A stretch of DNA of 6,533 bases from Kiloniellales bacterium (lineage in GTDB: Bacteria > Pseudomonadota > Alphaproteobacteria > Kiloniellales > JAKSDN01), in assembly GCA_022360075.1 (NCBI GenBank), contig JAKSDN010000456.1:1-6533 (forward strand), read 5' to 3'. Positions 1 to 4,762 of this stretch are shown here, in pieces; position 1 is the stretch's first letter; each line of letters opens with the position of its first letter. The position numbers and the translations under genes are program-made. Below the pieces are notes generated by a model. That model saw only the letters and a program-made list of their open reading frames with translations, was not told the origin of the DNA and did no database searches.

Positions 1-1084
1 GCAGCTCGTGGCTGACGGTCGCCAGGAACTCCGACTTCGCCCGGCTGGCCGCGGCCAGCTCCAGGTTCGCCTGCTTGATGCGCGTCGAATCCAGGATGAT
101 GCCGTTCCAGAGCACCGAGCCGTCGGGCTGGGCCTCCGGCCTGGCGATGGCATGGGTCCACTTGTGCTGCCCGTCGCGGCTGACGATCGAGGCCTCGACG
201 TCCCACATCGTCAGATCGCGCGAGGCCGCCAGCAGGCGTTCGCGAAAGGTCTTGCGGTATTCCGCGCCATGGCAGTCGAACAGGGCCTGTGAATCCGAAA
301 GGACCTCGGCGGGCGATACGCCGAAGAGATCGAGCGCGCCGTCGCTGATGTAGGTGTAACGGATGTCGCCATCCGGCGTGACCAGGCGCTGATAGACGAC
401 GCCGGGGATATTGGCGGCAAGCGAGGCAAAGCGCAGATCGGCCTGCTCCAGGGCCTTGGCGTTGCGGTGCTGCTCGATGGCCAGGCGAGCCAACGGGCAG
501 ATGGCGTCCAGGAGCCGGCAATCGTCGTCTGCGGGCACGAAGTGCGTGCTGTTGTACAAAGCGACGGCGCCTAGCGGCTCGCCATCGCGGCCAAGGATCG
601 GCTGCGACCAGCAAGCACGAATGCCGTAGTCCCGCGCCCGGGCTTCGAAGGCCGCCCAGAAAGGGTCGCCGCAGAGTTCCGCTATGACAACGGGCTCGCG
701 CCGCGAGACGGCCGTACCGCAGGGATGGACGCCGGGCACGACATCGAGCGTTTCCAGATGCGTCTTGTAGCTTTCCGGCAAGGTCGGTGCGGCGACGAGC
801 GCCAGCACGGGCCGGTTCGTGTCCAGCAGAGAGATCGTGCAGAAGGCTTTCGGAAAGAGACCCTCGACCACCGCGGCAAGACGGCCGAGGGAAGTCTCGA
901 GCGCGGCGCCTCTGGCCACCAGCTCGAGTACCTCGTTCTGGCCCTTCAGCGCATTGACCCAACGGTCGTTATCGGCCAGGCAAGCGCCGCCGTTCCGCCG
1001 CTGGAGATTCCGGTGGTCTTGAAGGCTGGTTACGCGGCCAGAGGCCTTCGGTTCATCCACGATGAGGCCTGCCCTGTCGTGCAC
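1..1084 (-). CDS. GAF-PAS sensor histidine kinase, N-terminal part (C-terminus beyond left edge)
   Basis: This is a cytoplasmic two-component sensor kinase that would autophosphorylate on histidine and pass the phosphate to a response regulator. The frame is open from a TAA just upstream to position 2, giving 361 codons. Residues about 55-205 form a GAF domain with typical signatures: CTISLLD at 82-88, HPCGTAV around Cys122, and RACWSQPIL followed by GAVALY. Residues about 216-335 form a PAS domain (LAANIPGVVYQR at 222-233, ending GIILDSTRIK). The H-box FLATVSHEL follows at 353-361, with phospho-acceptor His359 at positions 10-8. The ATPase domain lies outside the window. No membrane segment or signal peptide is visible, so the ligand is probably sensed inside the cell. 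No ATG precedes the GAF domain. GTG at 1084 is the longest start, and GTG at 1060, with GGCAGG about 7 bases upstream, is an equally good alternative. The gene is divergent from the ATP-grasp gene. Confidence 0.9.
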   Translation of the reverse strand, partial: MHDRAGLIVDEPKASGRVTSLQDHRNLQRRNGGACLADNDRWVNALKGQNEVLELVARGAALETSLGRLAAVVEGLFPKAFCTISLLDTNRPVLALVAAPTLPESYKTHLETLDVVPGVHPCGTAVSRREPVVIAELCGDPFWAAFEARARDYGIRACWSQPILGRDGEPLGAVALYNSTHFVPADDDCRLLDAICPLARLAIEQHRNAKALEQADLRFASLAANIPGVVYQRLVTPDGDIRYTYISDGALDLFGVSPAEVLSDSQALFDCHGAEYRKTFRERLLAASRDLTMWDVEASIVSRDGQHKWTHAIARPEAQPDGSVLWNGIILDSTRIKQANLELAAASRAKSEFLATVSHEL

Positions 1085-1177
1085 GCCGAGCAGACTAGGC
1101 GGGCGTGGTTAAGAAGCGGTAACGCGCCAGCCGCGGCAGTTCACAAAGTCGTAAGCGTGCAAATCTCTCGGCTCCGG

Positions 1178-1197
1178 CCTGCGCCGGCGAGCGCAGG
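1178..1197. repeat. GC-rich inverted repeat (7-bp stem, 6-base loop)
   Basis: CCTGCGC (1178-1184) and GCGCAGG (1191-1197) are perfect inverted repeats around CGGCGA. The hairpin lies about 94 bases upstream of the longest kinase start and 116 bases upstream of the ATP-grasp start. No T-run follows on either strand, so a terminator is unlikely. It could be an operator, a leader structure, or chance in GC-rich DNA. Confidence 0.4.
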
Positions 1198-1200
1198 TCG

Positions 1201-1213
1201 GTTCGATTCGAAC
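1201..1213. promoter_or_regulatory. Candidate operator palindrome GTTCGA-T-TCGAAC
   Basis: This is a perfect 13-base palindrome with a single central T, in the divergent kinase/ATP-grasp region and just upstream of the weak plus-strand promoter candidate. Its size and symmetry suit a dimeric regulator. It superficially resembles a tRNA T-arm, but there is no tRNA around it. I cannot name a regulator. Confidence 0.25.
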
Positions 1214-1312
1214 GCCGCCCTTAGAGATTGTTAACGACTGAAAACCAACTATCGCCTGGGCTGATTCGACGATCGTCAGCACATCGCCAAGACCGCTCGA
1301 AGAGAGTCAGAG

Positions 1313-2533
1313 ATGGCACCTGTCCGGGCTGAGACCGAAGCCACCCTGTCGGACGAGGGCTTGCGTCACGAGGCCCCGCCTCGCCGCGCGGGTCGCGCCG
1401 ACGAGCTTACGCAGCAGCTCGACCGCTTGCGCGAGCGGATCAGAATCGCCGTGGTCTACGGTGGCGACAAGGCGAGCGACGGCGCGGTCATCAACAAGAC
1501 CGCCAATCCCCGCTCCTGGAAAAGCTATCAGGATGTGGCGGAGGACATCGCTCAAGCGCTGAGCCGCCTGGGCTTTCGCCATGTCCGCCTGCTGCCCGAC
1601 GACATGCGCTTGGGCGACCGGCTCCGGGATCAACAGATCCACCTGGCCTGGCTCAACAGCGGTGGGGTCCAGGGCTACAATCCCATGGCCCACACCGCCG
1701 CGATGCTGGAGATGTTCGGCGTCCCCTACATCGGCCACGACCCGCTGACCGCCGGCACGCTGGACAACAAGGACGCCTTCAAGCGTAACCTTCTGCACCT
1801 CGGCATTCGCACGCCGCCCTTCATGACCTGGCACGTCTCGCGCGGCGCCTTTCGGCCCAAGGTCAACAGCCAATTCCTGCGTACCTTCAAGGAACATTGG
1901 GGCGCCTACGTCGTCAAGCCGGTCTCGGGCCGGGCGTCGATCCATATCCACGTCGTGGACGACGAGTCCGATCTGTCCGACGCCATTGACGAGGTCATCC
2001 GCGCGACCGAGAACCACGTGTTGATCGAGGCTCATCTGCCGGGACGCGAGTTCTGCGTCGCGGTGTCGGGTGCCGTCGTCGCGCAGGACGGCGAGCTCAG
2101 GCGGCGCTGCGAGCCCTTCGTGTTCTCCGAGATGGAGCTGATGCTGGATCCAGGCGAGCGGATCGCCACCTCGATCGACTTGCGCCCGATCACCGCCGAC
2201 CGTTTGCGGATTCTGGAGGCCGACGGCGACGGCGATACGCTACGCCAGCTCCACGAACTCGCGCGCAAGGTCTATCTGGAGATGAACCTCGCCTCGATCG
2301 TGCGGCTGGACGTCAGAGCCGACGCCGCCGGCGCGCTCAACGTGCTGGAAGCCAACCCCAAGCCGGATCTCAAAGCCCCGGGCGGCGCGCGCACGAGCCT
2401 GGTGAGTGCCGGGCTCGATCGCCACGGCATGACCTATGACGACCTGATCCTCTCTCTGCTCGCCGACCGGATCGACTTCCTGTTCTCCCAGCGCCGCGGC
2501 ACGGTCAATCAGCTCGGCGAGCTGCTGGCGTAG
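1313..2533 (+). CDS. ATP-grasp ligase with D-Ala-D-Ala ligase fold, substrate unknown
   Basis: This 406-aa cytoplasmic protein should activate a carboxylate as acyl-phosphate and couple it to an amine. After a variable stretch of about 42 residues comes the Ddl N-lobe (IRIAVVYGG at 43-51, MLEMFGVPYIGHDPLTAGTL at 131-150). The ATP-grasp domain spans about 147-390, with Lys153 (NK), Lys202 (VVKP) and LIEAHLPGREFCVAV at 237-251. The Mg residues Asp333 (RLD), Glu346 and Asn348 (LEAN) have the same 13 and 2 spacing as Asp257, Glu270 and Asn272 of E. coli DdlB. Positions that bind D-Ala in DdlB appear replaced: Glu15 falls on Ser55/Asp56, GEDG is QGYN, and the loop Lys215-Tyr216 falls on Glu276-Leu277. 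The protein is also longer than the roughly 305 residues of DdlB. A cell-wall Ddl role is therefore doubtful; another peptide-type ligase is likelier. It is monocistronic, and no mur or fts genes adjoin it. Confidence 0.88.
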   Translation: MAPVRAETEATLSDEGLRHEAPPRRAGRADELTQQLDRLRERIRIAVVYGGDKASDGAVINKTANPRSWKSYQDVAEDIAQALSRLGFRHVRLLPDDMRLGDRLRDQQIHLAWLNSGGVQGYNPMAHTAAMLEMFGVPYIGHDPLTAGTLDNKDAFKRNLLHLGIRTPPFMTWHVSRGAFRPKVNSQFLRTFKEHWGAYVVKPVSGRASIHIHVVDDESDLSDAIDEVIRATENHVLIEAHLPGREFCVAVSGAVVAQDGELRRRCEPFVFSEMELMLDPGERIATSIDLRPITADRLRILEADGDGDTLRQLHELARKVYLEMNLASIVRLDVRADAAGALNVLEANPKPDLKAPGGARTSLVSAGLDRHGMTYDDLILSLLADRIDFLFSQRRGTVNQLGELLA

Positions 2534-2740
2534 AGTCCCCTAAGGGTCTGTCTCGAAGTGAAGCCCGTAGGATCAAAGAGATGTCATACTTCATTTGTCA
2601 TCACCGGGCTTGACCCGGTGATCCAGAGTGGCGCCTGGGTCAAGCGATGACTGGGTTGCCGGATCAAGTCCGGCAATGACAAGTGAGGGAGTTACTTTCT
2701 CTAGACGCTTGTTCTGAAAGCAATCTTTTTACGTCAGGCT
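2534..2740. other. Convergent intergenic region (ATP-grasp gene 3' end / TPP-enzyme gene 3' end)
   Basis: Both flanking genes end into this 207-base gap, so it needs no promoter. It holds the REP-like double hairpin at 2595-2682, which may also help end transcription in either direction. Beyond that I see only short AT-rich stretches, including CTTTTT at 2725-2730, and a trivial CCC-TAA-GGG at 2538-2546. No small ORF with a convincing ribosome binding site is present. Confidence 0.6.
2595..2682. repeat. REP-like composite inverted repeat with two hairpins
   Basis: The ends TTGTCAT (2595-2601) and ATGACAA (2676-2682) are perfect inverted repeats. Each end contains its own hairpin. The left one is ATCACCGGG/CCCGGTGAT (2600-2608/2614-2622) around CTTGA; the right one is TTGCCGGA/TCCGGCAA (2656-2663/2669-2676) around TCAAG. 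Reverse-complementing the left 18 bases matches the right 18 at 15 positions, so the two halves are diverged copies facing each other. The CCGGGCTTGACCCGG core is of a type I recall as common between genes in alphaproteobacterial genomes. Its place between convergent stops is typical of REP-like elements. No T-run follows either hairpin, so intrinsic termination is not demonstrated. Confidence 0.8.
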
Positions 2741-4429
2741 CTAAGTGCCGGCCAGCGCGGCGGCGCGGATCTCGCTCAAGGACTGGCGGGGCGTGATCGC
2801 CTCGGGATCGAGGCGCAGCTCGATCAGCGCCGGCTTGCCGCTCGCCATCGCCGCGTCGAAGGCCTCGGCGAAGTCCTCGGTGCGCTCGACCCGGCGGCCG
2901 AAGGCGCCATAGGCCTGCGCCAAGGCGGCGAAATCCGGGTTGCCGAGCGCCGTGCCGATAACCCGCTCCGGGTAGTGGCGCTCCTGATGCATGCGGATCG
3001 TCCCGTACATGCCGTTGTTGACGACCAGCACGATGATCGCGGCCCCGTACTGCACGGCGGTCGCCAGCTCCTGCCCGGTCATCATGAAGCAGCCGTCGCC
3101 GGCGACGGCGACCACGGGCCGCTCGGGAAACACCCGCTTGGCCGCAACGGCCGCCGGCACCCCGTAGCCCATCGAGCCGGAGGTTGGGGCCAGCTGGCTG
3201 CGGTAGCGCCGGTAGCGGTGGAAGCGGTGGACCCAGGTCGTGTAGTTACCGGCGCCGTTGCAGACCACGGCCTCCGGCGGCAGGCGCCCGCGCAGCCAGG
3301 CGACGACCTCGGCCATCTGCAGGTCGCCCGGAACCGGCACCGGCTCGGTCCAGGCGAGATAGTCGTCGCGCGCGCTCTGGCGCCAAGCGCCCCAGGACGG
3401 CGCCCAGTTCGGCCTGAGCTCGGCGAGCGCGCGCGCGAAGGCCCGCATGCCGGCGTTGATCGCCAGGTCCGGCTGGTACACGCGGCCCAGTTCCTCGGCG
3501 CCGGGATAGACGTGCACCATCCTCTGCTTCGGCCGCGGGTTGTCGATCAGGCTGTAGCCGTTGGTCGTCATCTCGCCGAGCCGCGCGCCGACGACGAGCA
3601 AGAGGTCGCTTTCGCCGATCCGCGCGGCGAGCTTCGGGTTGAGCCCGATGCCCACGTCCCCGGCGTAGTGCGGCAGATCGTTGTCGCAGTAGTCCTGGCA
3701 GCGAAAAGCCGCCGTCACCGGCAGGTCGAAGGACTCCGCGAAGCGCGCGAAGTCGGCGCAGGCCTCGCCGTCCCAGCCGCCGCCGCCGAGAATCGCAAGC
3801 GGGCGCTCGGCCTCGGCAAGCATCTGTTGAAGCTGGGCCAGCTCGTCGGCCCCGGCGTGGGCTTGGACGGGGCTGTAGCGCGCGATCTCCGGCGCCAGGG
3901 CGCGCTCGCGCAGCATGTCCTCGGGCAAGGCGAGGACCACAGGTCCCGGGCGGCCGCTGGTCGCGGTCTGGAAGGCGCGGCCGATGAACTCCGGGATGCG
4001 GGCGGGCTGGTCGATCTGCGCGACCCACTTGGCCATCTGGCCGAACATGCGGCGGTAGTCGATCTCCTGGAAGGCCTCGCGCTCGATCAGGTCGCGCCCG
4101 ACCTGGCCGATGAAGAGGATCATCGGCGTGGAGTCCTGAAAGGCGATGTGCACGCCCGACGAAGCGTTGGTCGCACCCGGCCCGCGCGTCACGAAGCAGA
4201 TGCCCGGCCGGCCCGTCAGCTTGCCGTAGGCATCGGCCATCATCGCCGCCCCGCCCTCCTGCCGGCAGACGGTCAGCGCGATCTCCGGCGCGTCGTGGAG
4301 CGCGTCGAGCACGGCGAGAAAGCTCTCGCCCGGCACGCAGAAGGCGTGGTCCACACCCTGGATCTTCAGCGTATCGACCAGGATCTGGCCGCCGCTACGC
4401 AGCTTGGTCTCCCTGTTCATGGCGCGCAT
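2741..4429 (-). CDS. Thiamine-diphosphate-dependent enzyme, acetolactate synthase-like superfamily
   Basis: This 562-aa cytoplasmic enzyme should decarboxylate a 2-oxo acid or join it to an aldehyde or keto acid through a ThDP carbanion. The three family domains are complete: pyrimidine-binding about 12-180 with catalytic Glu58 (CRQEGGAAMMADAYG), central about 198-335 (LAILGGGGW, VVGARLGEMTTNGYSL), and diphosphate-binding about 385-540. The GDG...NN motif has Asp445 and Asn472 spaced 27 apart, as in pyruvate decarboxylase. AFQEID at 119-124 resembles acetolactate synthases. However, the synthase GQHQMW signature is replaced by GAGNYTTW (392-399), and GARFDDR is GARLGEM. No small regulatory subunit gene adjoins it. 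Biosynthetic IlvB is therefore unlikely; the substrate is not predictable. ATG 4429 has GAGG seven bases upstream; ATG 4420 is an alternative start. It is divergent from the NIPSNAP remnant. Confidence 0.9.
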   Translation of the reverse strand: MRAMNRETKLRSGGQILVDTLKIQGVDHAFCVPGESFLAVLDALHDAPEIALTVCRQEGGAAMMADAYGKLTGRPGICFVTRGPGATNASSGVHIAFQDSTPMILFIGQVGRDLIEREAFQEIDYRRMFGQMAKWVAQIDQPARIPEFIGRAFQTATSGRPGPVVLALPEDMLRERALAPEIARYSPVQAHAGADELAQLQQMLAEAERPLAILGGGGWDGEACADFARFAESFDLPVTAAFRCQDYCDNDLPHYAGDVGIGLNPKLAARIGESDLLLVVGARLGEMTTNGYSLIDNPRPKQRMVHVYPGAEELGRVYQPDLAINAGMRAFARALAELRPNWAPSWGAWRQSARDDYLAWTEPVPVPGDLQMAEVVAWLRGRLPPEAVVCNGAGNYTTWVHRFHRYRRYRSQLAPTSGSMGYGVPAAVAAKRVFPERPVVAVAGDGCFMMTGQELATAVQYGAAIIVLVVNNGMYGTIRMHQERHYPERVIGTALGNPDFAALAQAYGAFGRRVERTEDFAEAFDAAMASGKPALIELRLDPEAITPRQSLSEIRAAALAGT

Positions 4430-4556
4430 CCTAGAGCCTCGCCCCCGGCGCTCCCAGCCCTTATCGGGGCTGGCCGCCCGTGGTGCATTGAACGGCTGGG
4501 CGCCGCGCTAGTATCGGTCTAGCCATTCGTTAGACCTGGAGAGGGGAGCCCGGTTC
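4430..4556. promoter_or_regulatory. Divergent control region between the TPP-enzyme gene and the NIPSNAP remnant
   Basis: This 127-base gap separates two divergent starts. A 7-bp inverted repeat CCAGCCC/GGGCTGG (4454-4460/4467-4473) lies about 25 bases upstream of the TPP-enzyme start codon. On the plus strand TTGAAC (4488-4493) and TAGTAT (4509-4514) are a weak -35/-10 pair with a short 15-base spacer. A 21-base operator-like inverted repeat follows at once. GGAGAGGGGAG (4538-4548) is a strong Shine-Dalgarno sequence 8 bases before the NIPSNAP ATG. Confidence 0.4.
4516..4536. promoter_or_regulatory. Candidate operator GGTCTA-N9-TAGACC
   Basis: The 6-base arms at 4516-4521 and 4531-4536 are perfect inverted repeats separated by nine bases, so equivalent bases lie 15 apart. 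The site sits just downstream of the possible -10 element and two bases before the ribosome binding site of the NIPSNAP remnant, where a bound repressor would block initiation. It is 87 bases from the divergent TPP-enzyme start, so joint control is possible. No regulator gene is in the window to assign it to. Confidence 0.35.
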
Positions 4557-4646
4557 ATGATCTTCGACCACCGCACCTACACCTGCCGGCCCGGCACGGG
4601 AGCCGCAGCAGCAACCGGCTGGACTGCTTCGCTTCGCTCGCAGTGA
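4557..4646 (+). pseudogene. NIPSNAP-family gene remnant, truncated after about 14 codons
   Basis: The first 14 codons read MIFDHRTYTCRPGT, which matches how NIPSNAP-family proteins (small dimeric alpha/beta-barrel proteins of about 100 residues) begin in my recollection. A strong Shine-Dalgarno GGAGAGGGGAG ends 8 bases before the ATG, so this was a real gene start. From about 4599 the frame runs into low-complexity alanine codons and a repeat module, and stops at TGA 4644-4646 after 29 codons. Nothing resembling the rest of a NIPSNAP domain is found before the next gene ends at 4763, so the body of the gene is missing rather than frameshifted. If still expressed it would give a 29-residue peptide that cannot fold as the family does. 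Function of the intact ancestor is unknown. Confidence 0.7.
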
Positions 4647-4648
4647 CG
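4621..4648. repeat. Short intergenic repeat module with ACTGC/GCAGT stem
   Basis: The stretch contains a 5-bp inverted repeat ACTGC (4623-4627) / GCAGT (4640-4644) around a CTTCG-rich centre with a tandem TTCGC. I recall close relatives of this module, ending in GCAATGACG or GCAGTGACG, scattered between genes in many proteobacteria. That is recollection, not a search result. It directly follows the NIPSNAP fragment and abuts the large palindrome, so it lies at or near the truncation junction. Confidence 0.5.
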
Positions 4649-4649
4649 A

Positions 4650-4706
4650 AACACGGATGAACGGGATGAACACGGATATCCGTGTTTATTCGTGTTCATC
4701 CGTGTT
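4650..4706. repeat. 57-base nested palindrome (ACACGGATGAAC family repeat)
   Basis: The outer arms AACACGGATGAAC (4650-4662) and GTTCATCCGTGTT (4694-4706) are perfect 13-base inverted repeats. Nested inside is a perfect 18-base palindrome AACACGGATATCCGTGTT (4669-4686), so ACACGGAT or its complement occurs four times. The block is much more AT-rich than its surroundings and has no ORF. Repeats built from this word are, as I recall, widespread in unrelated bacterial genomes. Four T/A bases flank it (AAAATTA after 4706), and it could act as a terminator for the M1 peptidase gene, which ends 57 bases away on the other strand. The lack of a loop in the inner palindrome makes a cruciform or nuclease target equally possible. 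Confidence 0.8.
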
Positions 4707-4762
4707 AAAATTACAGATCGCGCCGCTTGCTCGAATGTCGACTGCAAAATAGGGCTAATCAG

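Larger units (their letters stand above)
1085..1312. promoter_or_regulatory. Divergent intergenic region between the sensor kinase and the ATP-grasp gene
   Basis: This 228-base gap must hold the promoters of both flanking genes. I see no coding potential. It contains three palindromes: CCTGCGC/GCGCAGG (1178-1184/1191-1197, 6-base loop), GTTCGA-T-TCGAAC (1201-1213) and GACGATCGTC (1268-1277). TTGTTA at 1228-1233 and TATCGC at 1250-1255, 16 bases apart, are a weak candidate promoter for the plus-strand gene. A purine-rich AGAGAG (1301-1306) lies 6 bases before its ATG. Which palindromes, if any, are operators cannot be decided from sequence alone. Confidence 0.4.

Noticed and set aside
1195..1216. 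T-arm-like GGTTCGATTCGAAC suggesting a tRNA
   Set aside because: No acceptor stem, D-arm or anticodon stem can be formed in the surrounding bases.
725..1234. 169-residue plus-strand open frame
   Set aside because: It lies antisense to the GAF domain, whose minus-strand translation has clear family motifs. The plus product resembles no family and has no ribosome binding site.
1307..2035. 242-residue minus-strand open frame
   Set aside because: It is antisense to the ATP-grasp gene, which has all expected ATP and Mg residues; the mirror product has no recognisable motif.
2538..2546. CCC-TAA-GGG as a terminator of the ATP-grasp gene
   Set aside because: The stem is only three pairs and no T-run follows.
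4454..4473. CCAGCCC/GGGCTGG hairpin as a terminator or riboswitch
   Set aside because: It sits upstream of two divergent starts, has no T-run, and lacks any THI-box or other riboswitch consensus, although the adjacent enzyme uses thiamine diphosphate.
2975..4522. 515-residue plus-strand open frame
   Set aside because: It is antisense to the TPP-dependent enzyme. Its length reflects GC-rich codon bias, and its composition (His, Arg, Gly, Val rich) is typical of a mirror frame.
4650..4706. CRISPR array
   Set aside because: The repeated word occurs as inverted copies without regular spacers; direct repeats of 23-40 bases with unique spacers are absent.
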